Assembly: GCA_045579705.1 (NCBI GenBank)
Contig: JAZNMP010000014.1
Span: 1-20,637, forward strand
DNA: 20,637 nt
Direction of reading: 5' to 3'
Origin: Lachnocurva sp045579705
GTDB taxonomy: Bacteria > Bacillota > Clostridia > Lachnospirales > Lachnospiraceae
Notes under the pieces: model-generated
Told to the model about the DNA's origin: nothing
What the model saw: the letters and a program-made list of their open reading frames with translations, nothing else
The model's database searches: none
In this document: in pieces, positions 1 to 7,187 of the stretch
How the letters are laid out: the number at the start of each line of letters is the position of its first letter
Numbering within the stretch: position 1 is the first letter of the stretch
Position numbers and translations under genes: made by a program

Positions 1-102
1 TGGGACCATGACTATAAAGTAACTTATCAACCATGTAGATATATATTTGAATATCCAGTAGGATGTTCAATATCTACACAACAAAAAATGATAAGTCAGT
101 AG
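1..102 (+). CDS. C-terminal end of an unidentified protein (partial)
   Basis: Reading from base 1, this is the only one of the three forward frames that stays open, for 33 codons to a TAG at 100-102. The other two close within 21 bases. The residues are rich in Tyr and Phe with two Cys (WDHDYKVTYQPCRYIFEYPV, then a short polar tail), which would suit the end of a folded domain, but I do not recognise a family. It ends 47 bases before the TTG start of the next gene, on the same strand and with no terminator between, so it could head the same transcription unit. A chance open frame of this length is possible. Confidence 0.4.
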   Translation, partial: WDHDYKVTYQPCRYIFEYPVGCSISTQQKMISQ

Positions 103-149
103 CCTCTATAGGAGGACTACAAAACTTATCATACGAGGAGACTTTTATT

Positions 150-1250
150 TTGAAAATAATTCATTGCGCGGATTTACATTTAGATTCTCGAATGGAAAGC
201 AATCTATCTAGAGAGCAGGCAAAGGAACGTAGAGAAGAACTTCTGGATACTTTTTCTCGAATGGTAGAGTTTGCTAAACAGAATAGAGTTAAGGCCATCA
301 TGATTGCGGGTGATTTATTTGATAGAGCACAGACTCGTAAGTCGGCTAGAAATAGAATCCTCGAAGAAGTGAGAAATCATGAAGATATTGATTTCCTATA
401 TCTGAGAGGAAATCATGATAATTCTGATTTCCTATCGAACATGAAAGAGGAAGATATTCCATTTAATCTAAAGAGATTTGATGAGGATAACTGGACTATT
501 TATGATTATGATGAAGAAGATGAAGATATACATGTAACTATTACAGGACGTGAGCTTAATGATAAGAATTCAGCTTTGTTGTCTAGTAATCTGATATTGG
601 ATCCGGCTAGAACGAATATCGTAATGCTTCATGGACAGATAGTAGCGGGTGACGTTTCAGCGAATGAAATCATTCGTATTGATGATTTTCGTGGAAAAAA
701 CATCGACTATCTCGCTCTTGGACACATTCACAAATTTGCGGAAGAAAAGTTGGATGATAGAGGAGTGGCTTGCTACTCAGGATGTCTGGAAGGACGAGGC
801 TTCGATGAATGTGGTCGAAAAGGTTTCGTACTGATAGATATTTCCGAGGAGGGATTGAAGTATGATTTCATTCCTTTTGCTCGTAGAACTATGCATGAGA
901 TAACTGTTGAAATTACTCCTGAGATGACTATGGCTGATGTTATTCAGTCTATGGAAGAGCAGGTTTCAGACATTCCAGAGAGTGATCTCGTTAAGTTTGT
1001 AATGTGTGGAAAGACAGATATGGATTTGGATATCCGCCGTGCAAAGAGAAACTTTAACGGTAGATTCTATTTTTCTAAAGTATCTGATGACACACAGATA
1101 TTTATCGATTATGACAGTTTTAAAAATGACAGATCATTAAAAGGGGAATTCGTTCGCTTGCTTCAGATGCAGGAACTGCCTGAAGAGGAGAAGAGCGAAA
1201 TCGTTGAAGTGGGGATAAAGGCTATACTGGGAGAGGATATTCTAGAATGA
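150..1250 (+). CDS. yhaO: Metallophosphoesterase DNA repair exonuclease (SbcD/Mre11-like, YhaO type)
   Basis: Predicted Mn-dependent nuclease subunit that works with the ATPase encoded next to it, in the manner of SbcD-SbcC or Mre11-Rad50, on DNA ends and hairpins in the cytoplasm. The calcineurin-like phosphoesterase motifs appear in order: CADLHLD at the N terminus, AGDLFD, RGNHD, LHGQ and GHIH. The start is chosen as TTG at 150 because GAGGAG at 135-140 lies nine bases upstream and the protein then begins MKIIHCADLHLD, as expected for the family. An in-frame ATG at 63 would add 29 unrelated residues and has no good ribosome binding site. The protein is 366 aa, and its C-terminal third fits the capping/accessory domain. 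The stop overlaps the next start (ATGA at 1247-1250), which implies translational coupling. Confidence 0.88.
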   Translation: MKIIHCADLHLDSRMESNLSREQAKERREELLDTFSRMVEFAKQNRVKAIMIAGDLFDRAQTRKSARNRILEEVRNHEDIDFLYLRGNHDNSDFLSNMKEEDIPFNLKRFDEDNWTIYDYDEEDEDIHVTITGRELNDKNSALLSSNLILDPARTNIVMLHGQIVAGDVSANEIIRIDDFRGKNIDYLALGHIHKFAEEKLDDRGVACYSGCLEGRGFDECGRKGFVLIDISEEGLKYDFIPFARRTMHEITVEITPEMTMADVIQSMEEQVSDIPESDLVKFVMCGKTDMDLDIRRAKRNFNGRFYFSKVSDDTQIFIDYDSFKNDRSLKGEFVRLLQMQELPEEEKSEIVEVGIKAILGEDILE

Positions 1251-3961
1251 AATTAAAGAGCTTATATATAACGGGGTTCGGCAGACTTAGAGATTATGAA
1301 TATATTTTTTCCGAAGGCTTAAATACTATCTTTGAGGAAAATGGATGGGGAAAGACTACCTTCTCTGTTTTCATCAAGTCGATGTTTTATGGACTGATCT
1401 ATTCACCAAATTCGAAGTCGCTTACAGAGAGAAAGCATTATCTGCCATGGGATGGTGGCGTATTTGGTGGAAGTCTGGTATTTGAGACTGAGAAGGGTGT
1501 ATTTCGAGTAGAGAGATATTTCGGGGAAAAAGGATCTGAGGATTCTTTTAAGCTTTATGATGAAGCGACAGGCAGAGAGTCTGATGCATATTCGGAGAAT
1601 CTGGGAGAGGAAATCTTTGGAGTAGATCAGGTGTCCTTTGAGAAGACTATCTTTATCGGACAGACTGATATATCGACTTCTATAACTGACAAAATCAATG
1701 CGAAAGTCGGAAATATCTCACAGACTAAAGATGATTTGGATGAGTTCGAGGCTGCTGTTGCCAGAATCGAGGAAGCGAGAAAGACGCTGAAATCGAGAAG
1801 GAAGAATAATCCAGGCAAATTAGATGAAATCGCGGAAGAAATTCGTGAACTAAAGATTCGTGCAGAGGAAATACCGCCTCTATATGAAGCTTATAGAAAG
1901 CAGCAGGAAATCTTCAAGAATAGAGAACAGACCATATTAGAGTACAGACTCGAGAAGACTAATCTTAAGAAAGAGATTACTGCTAGAGAGAAATACGCTG
2001 AAAAATCGGGCGTTCTTCAGGAGAAGAATGAGAGACTTAAACAGGATAATAAACAGCTTTCCGAGCTGGATTTGTTCTTTGTAAACGGTATCCCTTCAGA
2101 GGATGGCTTAGATGAATATGATGAGACTATCCAGAAATACACTCTGGATAGACGAAGTGTGGAATCTAAACAGAAGGACCTGCTATCTGAAGAGGAAGAG
2201 AAGAGAATAGAGAATCTTTTTTCAGAGAAACTGCCTACAGAAACGGAAATCGAAAAGTGGCAGGAAGATGCAGACCGTATTAAAGAGCTTAGAATGATGC
2301 GTGAGAATTCGACCCTCGATACTGAGGCTGAGCGAGAACTTAAGAGCCTCAGGGAATTCTTTCAGAAGGGCAGACCGGAGCACCAGGAAATCACAGATGT
2401 TCTGAGGTTGGAAGGTCAGATTTCTACTCTGGAAGGTCAGGAGAAAGCTCTGCTTGATAACAAGGACAAACTTGAAGAGGAACGACGTGAGAATGATCTT
2501 AAGACACAGAGTCTGGGTAAGAGTACTGAGGTCCTCTATGTGCTACTCGCAGTAATCTGTATCGTTGGAACGGTTCTGTTTGCCGTAGTTTTTGCTGACA
2601 GAGATACTGCTTTTATATCATGGCTGTTTGGTGTTGGTGCTATCATCTTTATCGCCCTGTACGGATTTAGAAAGATTCGTTTGAAGCATCTTCGAGTTAA
2701 TCAGGAAGATAGAATTAAGCGTGATGTGGAAGATTTGCTTGAGAGGCTGGAGGGCTTAAAGGGAGAAATTGAGAAGCTAAAAGGTCTTTCAAATTCTTTC
2801 TTTGATAGATTTGAACTTTCTCATACTTCTGATTTAACAGAGGCAGTAAACGAGGTTCAGAGAAAACTCGATAGATTAGAGCATCTGGAGAAGCTCGATA
2901 AAGACATGATGGACAAAAACTCCGAAGCTCTCGAGGAGCTTTCAGAGAAGCAGCTTGCTCTGTACACATCTCTTCAGATTTATGCAAAGAGTTATGGATT
3001 TGACCTCTATCATGAGATGAATGAAAGCGAGTTGTTAAAGAGACTTCAGGCTGATTTAGAGATGAAGGTCGATAACGATGCGGAAAAGGCAAACATGAAG
3101 TTGTTGAGAAACCGTATCACAGACGAGACTCGTGAGATTGAAACTTTCCTGAATAGATTTAACTATGATGTCGTACTTAAAGATGAGGACATCGAAGAAT
3201 ATGATTATGCTGACAAGCTTTCTCTGATTCGTCAGAATATTGATATTTATCTTCGCCTTCAGGAGGAAGTTGAGAAACTTACAGTTGAAATTGAAGAGCT
3301 TCAGAAGGATATGCCTGAAACTGCTTATTCAGGTGCTATCGAGGAGCTTCAGGAGAGAGAAGCTCAGCTGGATGAAATGATTGCGACAAACATACGTTAT
3401 TATGATCAGGATTCTGAGACTTTGAATGATATAGCTGATCAGATTGTAACTCTCGAAGACGAGAAAGACAGAATTGAAAGTCTCGAAGAGCGAAAGCGCC
3501 AGTACGAGAACAAGGTTCGAATTCTTGATGCGGCAAAGGATTATCTGAAGTCAGCCAGAGACAAATTTATGGCTGAGTACATGGGTCCTCTTCAGAAAAA
3601 GATGATTTCATATATGGATGAAATGTATCCTGAAAGAGATAATAGTATGATTTCAAAAGAATTTGAAATCGATATGGACTTGAATGTACGCTTTAGATAT
3701 AGAGGCAAATCAATCGCTTCAGAATATCTGAGTGAAGGTTACAAGGACATGGTATCGCTTTCTGTCAGATTTGCTCTGATAGATGCGATGTATGAACAGG
3801 AACAGCCGATGGTCGTGTTGGATGATCCGTTTACTAGTTTTGATGATGACAAGATTAAAGAGGGATTGGCTCTGCTTGAAAAAGTATCAAATAATCGCCA
3901 GATTATCTACTTTACTTGCCATACGAGTAGATCACTGGAAGGAATGCCTGATGGAAGATAG
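1247..3961 (+). CDS. yhaN: SbcC/Rad50-like AAA ATPase with central membrane hairpin (YhaN type)
   Basis: Predicted ABC-class ATPase partner of the upstream nuclease, 904 aa. The Walker A motif is ENGWGKTT at residues 31-38. A signature-like stretch (SEYLSEGYKDMVSLSVRFAL) lies near 824-845 and Walker B with switch region, MVVLDDPFTSFDD, near 854-866. Between the two ATPase halves are long charged heptad-rich segments predicted to form an antiparallel coiled coil. Unlike classical SbcC, the middle holds two hydrophobic segments (about 428-448 and 455-475), so the coiled-coil apex is probably in the membrane. No clear CxxC zinc hook is seen there. This central membrane hairpin is the reason for calling it YhaN-type rather than SbcC. 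It is coupled to the upstream gene by a 4-base overlap and to glpP by an 11-base overlap. Confidence 0.85.
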   Translation: MKLKSLYITGFGRLRDYEYIFSEGLNTIFEENGWGKTTFSVFIKSMFYGLIYSPNSKSLTERKHYLPWDGGVFGGSLVFETEKGVFRVERYFGEKGSEDSFKLYDEATGRESDAYSENLGEEIFGVDQVSFEKTIFIGQTDISTSITDKINAKVGNISQTKDDLDEFEAAVARIEEARKTLKSRRKNNPGKLDEIAEEIRELKIRAEEIPPLYEAYRKQQEIFKNREQTILEYRLEKTNLKKEITAREKYAEKSGVLQEKNERLKQDNKQLSELDLFFVNGIPSEDGLDEYDETIQKYTLDRRSVESKQKDLLSEEEEKRIENLFSEKLPTETEIEKWQEDADRIKELRMMRENSTLDTEAERELKSLREFFQKGRPEHQEITDVLRLEGQISTLEGQEKALLDNKDKLEEERRENDLKTQSLGKSTEVLYVLLAVICIVGTVLFAVVFADRDTAFISWLFGVGAIIFIALYGFRKIRLKHLRVNQEDRIKRDVEDLLERLEGLKGEIEKLKGLSNSFFDRFELSHTSDLTEAVNEVQRKLDRLEHLEKLDKDMMDKNSEALEELSEKQLALYTSLQIYAKSYGFDLYHEMNESELLKRLQADLEMKVDNDAEKANMKLLRNRITDETREIETFLNRFNYDVVLKDEDIEEYDYADKLSLIRQNIDIYLRLQEEVEKLTVEIEELQKDMPETAYSGAIEELQEREAQLDEMIATNIRYYDQDSETLNDIADQIVTLEDEKDRIESLEERKRQYENKVRILDAAKDYLKSARDKFMAEYMGPLQKKMISYMDEMYPERDNSMISKEFEIDMDLNVRFRYRGKSIASEYLSEGYKDMVSLSVRFALIDAMYEQEQPMVVLDDPFTSFDDDKIKEGLALLEKVSNNRQIIYFTCHTSRSLEGMPDGR

Positions 3962-4517
3962 ATTAAGAGAAGCTTTACTGGATTCTCCGGTTATAGCGGC
4001 AATCAAAGATGATGAGGGATTGAAGCGATGCCTTGAATGTGATAGCCGTATTATCTTTATACTTTATGGAGATATATTGTCGATACCATCGATAGTGGAT
4101 GAGGTTAAAAAGGCTGGAAAGATGGCATTTGTACATGTCGATCTGGTTCAGGGGTTGTATTCTAGCGAAGTTGCTGTAGATTATATTAAGCAGGAAACGA
4201 AGGCAGACGGTGTTATCTCTACAAAGACACAGGTTATAGTGAGAGCGCGTGAGCTAAATCTCGCAACCGTTATGCGCTTCTTCTTGATCGATTCGATGGC
4301 TCTTTCAAATATCGAGAGACAGATGAAACAGGCGAAGCCGGATGTTATAGAAATCATGCCAGCACTCATGCCTAAGGTAATAAAAAAAGTCGCTGCCAAA
4401 ACTAAATGCCCGGTGATAGGCGGTGGTTTGGTCAGCGACAAAGAAGATGTTATCATGGTGCTTAATGCGGGCGCCACATCCATTTCTTCAACGAACGAAG
4501 AAGTCTGGTTTGAATAA
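3951..4517 (+). CDS. glpP: Glycerol-3-phosphate-responsive antiterminator GlpP
   Basis: GlpP family proteins bind glycerol-3-phosphate and then the leader mRNA of glp operons, preventing premature termination. The product is 188 aa, the usual family size, with a TIM-barrel-like pattern. Recognisable segments are the N-terminal PVIAAIKDDEGL, FVHVDLVQGL, ADGVISTKTQ, the DVIEIMPALMPKV strand and CPVIGGGLVSD near the end. The start is ATG 3951, since it is preceded by GGAAGGA at 3938-3944. The same frame stays open upstream, but those codons belong to yhaN read in another frame. It overlaps yhaN by 11 bases, so it is probably expressed with the nuclease/ATPase pair. Its likely target, a glycerol-3-phosphate dehydrogenase-like operon with a hairpin-bearing leader, lies on the other strand at 5544-8764. 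Confidence 0.85.
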   Translation: MEDRLREALLDSPVIAAIKDDEGLKRCLECDSRIIFILYGDILSIPSIVDEVKKAGKMAFVHVDLVQGLYSSEVAVDYIKQETKADGVISTKTQVIVRARELNLATVMRFFLIDSMALSNIERQMKQAKPDVIEIMPALMPKVIKKVAAKTKCPVIGGGLVSDKEDVIMVLNAGATSISSTNEEVWFE

Positions 4518-4520
4518 GTC

Positions 4521-4540
4521 AAGACTCGCTCGCGAGTCTT
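4521..4540. repeat. Inverted repeat 1 of the glpP-murI junction
   Basis: Perfect 8-bp arms AAGACTCG and CGAGTCTT around a 4-base loop, beginning four bases after the glpP stop. No T-run follows on either strand, so it is not a canonical intrinsic terminator. Confidence 0.75.
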
Positions 4541-4595
4541 GCGCGCCGGATTCGGGTCTGCTTCAGCAGACAAATTCCTGTCCGAATCCGTGCGC
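4541..4595. repeat. Inverted repeat 2 of the glpP-murI junction (branched, GC-rich)
   Basis: Outer arms GCGCG/TGCGC (one G-U pair), middle arms CGGATTCGG at 4547-4555 with CCGAATCCG at 4582-4590, and inner arms GTCTGCT/AGCAGAC (4556-4562, 4565-4571) around a 2-base loop. A 10-base unpaired stretch (4572-4581) sits on the 3' side. It is much more GC-rich than the surrounding genes. Confidence 0.7.
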
Positions 4596-4609
4596 ATCCT
4601 CGCGGAGCG

Positions 4610-4647
4610 TTTAACTCAGTCGGAGCTTGTACTCCGACTGAGTTAAA
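4610..4647. repeat. Inverted repeat 3, 16-bp perfect stem overlapping the murI stop
   Basis: TTTAACTCAGTCGGAG at 4610-4625 and its exact complement at 4632-4647 enclose a 6-base loop. The stem contains the murI stop codon (minus strand, 4643-4645). It may end transcripts of both convergent genes or protect their 3' ends, but there is no adjacent T-run of the usual length. Confidence 0.75.
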
Positions 4648-5422
4648 TATCTCTGTTAAATAACATCTCACATTGTTTAATTTTTTCAGGAGAAGGATCA
4701 CTACTAAAGAAATGTACGGATCCTTCTCCTGTTTCTTTAAGTAGATTCTGCTCCTTTAGTCGACGCTTGAGTTCACGTGCTGTTCCGTTTGCTCCATCGT
4801 AATGCTTAACGTCTTTGCCGAGTACAGACTGAATCTGTTTTGCTACGAAAGGATAGTGAGTGCAACCTGTTACAAATGCATCTACTGGATTGTCGATATA
4901 TTCCTGAAGTAGATCTTGTAAATAGTTGATAAGCTCTGGATCGTCAGTTTTTCCCTGTTCGATGAATTCCATCAGACCAGGACAGGCTAGAGGCAGCAGA
5001 GTTGCAGTATCTTTGTATGTCTCCATCTGACGATGAAGTTTTGCTCCGCTTATAGTAACAGGTGTAGCGAGGACGAGAACTCGTCCACCAGGATGATTTA
5101 GAGCAGCCGGCTTAACCGCTGGCTCTATTCCGACTAGAGGTAGGAATGGAAAAAGTTCCCTCATCTCGGCAACTGCCGCGCTGGTTGCAGTGTTGCATGC
5201 AATAGCACAGCCTTTTATTCCTTTATCTAAGTATCTTCGAACAGCATTTATGGTCAGCTCACGTACTTCTTCCTCAGATTTTGTTCCGTATGGAGAATTC
5301 TTTGAATCGCCAAAGAATATGAAGTCTTCGTGAGGCATTATTTTTACAAGTTCTTTTAATACACTGATTCCGCCTACGCCGGAATCGAAAACTAATATAG
5401 GTTTATCTTTCTCTAATTTCAT
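4643..5422 (-). CDS. murI: Glutamate racemase MurI
   Basis: Converts L-glutamate to D-glutamate for the peptidoglycan stem peptide, in the cytoplasm and without cofactor. At 259 aa it has the usual length. The family motifs are all present: FDSGVGG (Asp13, Ser14) at the N terminus, PYGTKS near 44-49, ACNTATS with catalytic Cys76, and TGCTHYP with the second catalytic Cys187. The start ATG at 5422 is preceded by AGAAGG on the minus strand. It has its own promoter (5447-5475), and the terminator of the upstream glp-like operon lies in front of that promoter, so it is probably an independent unit. It converges on glpP across three inverted repeats, the last of which includes its stop codon. Confidence 0.95.
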   Translation of the reverse strand: MKLEKDKPILVFDSGVGGISVLKELVKIMPHEDFIFFGDSKNSPYGTKSEEEVRELTINAVRRYLDKGIKGCAIACNTATSAAVAEMRELFPFLPLVGIEPAVKPAALNHPGGRVLVLATPVTISGAKLHRQMETYKDTATLLPLACPGLMEFIEQGKTDDPELINYLQDLLQEYIDNPVDAFVTGCTHYPFVAKQIQSVLGKDVKHYDGANGTARELKRRLKEQNLLKETGEGSVHFFSSDPSPEKIKQCEMLFNRDI

Positions 5423-5446
5423 AGACGCCTTCTTTCTGCAGGCTAT

Positions 5447-5475
5447 ATTTTAGTTAGTCAAAATATGTTTGTCAA
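5447..5475 (-). promoter_or_regulatory. Promoter of murI
   Basis: On the minus strand TTGACA (5470-5475), a 17-base spacer and TAAAAT (5447-5452) form a near-consensus sigma-A type promoter about 25 bases before the murI start codon. Confidence 0.75.
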
Positions 5476-5513
5476 TAAAAGGGAGTGCCCATATCCGTAG
5501 GGATACGGGCACT
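5476..5513 (-). terminator. Intrinsic terminator of the glp-like operon
   Basis: Stem AGTGCCC plus TATCC with one mismatch, GTAG loop, and the complementary arm (5484-5513). On the minus strand it is followed by CCC and TTTTATT. It lies 30 bases past the stop of the DUF1667 gene and just before the murI promoter. Confidence 0.8.
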
Positions 5514-5543
5514 TGAAAAAGAAGATATAAAAAGTTAGTGAGA

Positions 5544-5909
5544 TTATCGTAAGTTAATATTTTTCGTTGCGACGATGTTTACACCGGTATCGCAAACATT
5601 TTCAAGAATCACATCTCCAATCGAAACAGGCGCTTCGACTTCGAGATTTGTGATAGCCTTTGTGATTTCAAATATTTTTCCCTTTGGAATATCGTTCTCT
5701 GTCTTACAGGAAACCATAGGAATGTCACCATTTTTTACGCGTACAGAAGAAGTAACTATTCGAGTTGGGTTAGTGACCTCTTTCTTTCCGTAGATTTCGC
5801 CTCTCTTGCAGGTGTTTCCTGTGACGCTGGTAACTTCACCGTTTTCAAGTGTAACTGTAAGAGAGCAGCCCATAGGGCAGTTGATGCATGTTAGATTTCT
5901 TTCTTCCAT
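5544..5909 (-). CDS. DUF1667 small cysteine-motif protein of the glp-like operon
   Basis: A 121-aa protein with an N-terminal cysteine motif (Cys8-x2-Cys11-x3-Cys15 and Cys34, in CINCPMGC and NTCKRGE) that looks like a metal or iron-sulfur cluster ligand set. A beta-rich region follows with KGKIFEI and EAPVSIGDVI. DUF1667 proteins are regularly encoded beside GlpA-like and GlpB-like flavoproteins in anaerobic Bacillota. By position, this one may replace the electron-transfer subunit GlpC. It has no membrane segment. It follows the upstream gene with only three bases between, so it is translated from the same message. The domain call is recognition of the pattern; the role as electron carrier is inference. 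Confidence 0.82.
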   Translation of the reverse strand: MEERNLTCINCPMGCSLTVTLENGEVTSVTGNTCKRGEIYGKKEVTNPTRIVTSSVRVKNGDIPMVSCKTENDIPKGKIFEITKAITNLEVEAPVSIGDVILENVCDTGVNIVATKNINLR

Positions 5910-5912
5910 AGT

Positions 5913-7175
5913 TTAGGCCTCCTCTATCTTTATGGTGATATCTTTGATGTCGCCTGCATCTAGAAGTTCAGCTTTCTTGATAACCACCTGTTCCATTTCT
6001 CCTGGAGCCATGATTGGTCTCTTTCGCTTGGAAATGAGTTTGTCACCGAAATAAGTTGCGATGGCACATTTTTTGTATACGCCGCCTACTCTAAAACGAA
6101 CTGTAACAGTATCTTCCATATCATCTGGGCGGATGAACTCAGGGACAGTATAACGAACACCGTCGACTGCGTTTACCGGAATGGCACGAGAGTCTTTGTT
6201 AGAGCCGTTTTTGATGTAGTTTGCTGCGCTTTTTCCAGCCTGTGCGGCTTCCTGTGATACGAAGTCTACCAGGTCGTGTACGTGTAGAACATTGCCGCAT
6301 GCAAAGATTCCGTTTACGGAAGTTTCGAGACTGTCATTTACGACTGGTCCACGATGAATAGGTGATAATTCGACGTTTGATTTACGTGAAAGCTCGTTCT
6401 CTGGAAGCAATCCTACGGAGAGCAGGAGAGTGTCACATTCATATCGCTCTTCTGTGCCAGGGATAGGCTTCATATGATCATCCACTTGGGCGATAGTTAC
6501 AGCGTTAACGCGATCTTTGCCTTCGATATCTACAACTGTATGGCTGAGTTTTAGAGGAATGTTGAAATCGTCTAGACACTGAACGATATTTCTCTTAAGT
6601 CCACCAGAGTAAGGCATGATTTCGGCGACTACTTTTACCTCTGCGCCCTCCAATGTCATACGTCGAGCCATGATCAATCCGATATCTCCGGAGCCGAGGA
6701 TGACAACTTTTCGACCAGGCATATATCCTTCGATATTAACCAGACGCTGAGCTGTTCCAGCACTATAGATACCGGCTGGTCTGTAGCCTGGAATATTTAG
6801 AGCTCCACGAGGACGTTCTCTACATCCCATAGCGAGGATGACGGCTTTTGAATTAATCGTGAACATTCCGTCTTCTCTGTTCATTGCAGTTACGGTCTTA
6901 TCTTCAGAGATGTCCATAACCATAGTGTTTAGTTTGTATTCGATATGCAGCTCGACTACTTTCTCAATAAAACGTGATGCGTATTCCGGACCAGTAAGTT
7001 CTTCGTTGAACGTGTGAAGACCGAAGCCGTTGTGGATACACTGGTTTAGAATACCGCCAAGTTCTCTATCTCTTTCGAGGATAAGAATATCATCAATTCC
7101 ATTTTCCTTTGCGGAAATGGCAGCTGCGAGTCCTGCAGGGCCACCACCGATTATTACTAAATCATAATTCTTCAT
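5913..7175 (-). CDS. FAD/NAD(P)-dependent oxidoreductase (second flavoprotein of glycerol-3-phosphate dehydrogenase-like complex)
   Basis: A 420-aa two-dinucleotide-binding-domain flavoprotein. The first Rossmann motif is GGGPAG at 10-15 with the acidic FAD-binding end LILERD near 31-36. The second, for NAD(P), is GSGDIG at 161-166. The closing FAD motif FACGNVLHVHDLVD is at 291-304. A conserved Cys46 in LNQCIHNGFG resembles family members placed beside GlpA-like enzymes. It probably passes electrons between the GlpA-like subunit and NAD(P) or another carrier. It lies 12 bases downstream of the GlpA-like gene with a GGAGG-type ribosome binding site, and the DUF1667 gene follows at once. GlpB of enterobacteria has the same place in the operon but is a different branch, so I give no gene symbol. 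Confidence 0.85.
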   Translation of the reverse strand: MKNYDLVIIGGGPAGLAAAISAKENGIDDILILERDRELGGILNQCIHNGFGLHTFNEELTGPEYASRFIEKVVELHIEYKLNTMVMDISEDKTVTAMNREDGMFTINSKAVILAMGCRERPRGALNIPGYRPAGIYSAGTAQRLVNIEGYMPGRKVVILGSGDIGLIMARRMTLEGAEVKVVAEIMPYSGGLKRNIVQCLDDFNIPLKLSHTVVDIEGKDRVNAVTIAQVDDHMKPIPGTEERYECDTLLLSVGLLPENELSRKSNVELSPIHRGPVVNDSLETSVNGIFACGNVLHVHDLVDFVSQEAAQAGKSAANYIKNGSNKDSRAIPVNAVDGVRYTVPEFIRPDDMEDTVTVRFRVGGVYKKCAIATYFGDKLISKRKRPIMAPGEMEQVVIKKAELLDAGDIKDITIKIEEA

Positions 7176-7187
7176 AATAAGCCCCTC

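Noticed and set aside
63..149. ATG 63 as the yhaO start
   Set aside because: The extra 29 residues precede the conserved MKIIHCADLHLD, and only TTG 150 has a well-placed GAGGAG.
2715..3536. Long reverse-strand open frames inside the yhaN-like gene
   Set aside because: They are shadows of a highly charged coiled-coil gene, with low-complexity translations, no ribosome binding sites and no recognisable domain.
3783..3950. Longer glpP start giving 244 aa
   Set aside because: The extra 56 residues are the yhaN reading frame shifted; ATG 3951 has a ribosome binding site and gives the normal family length.
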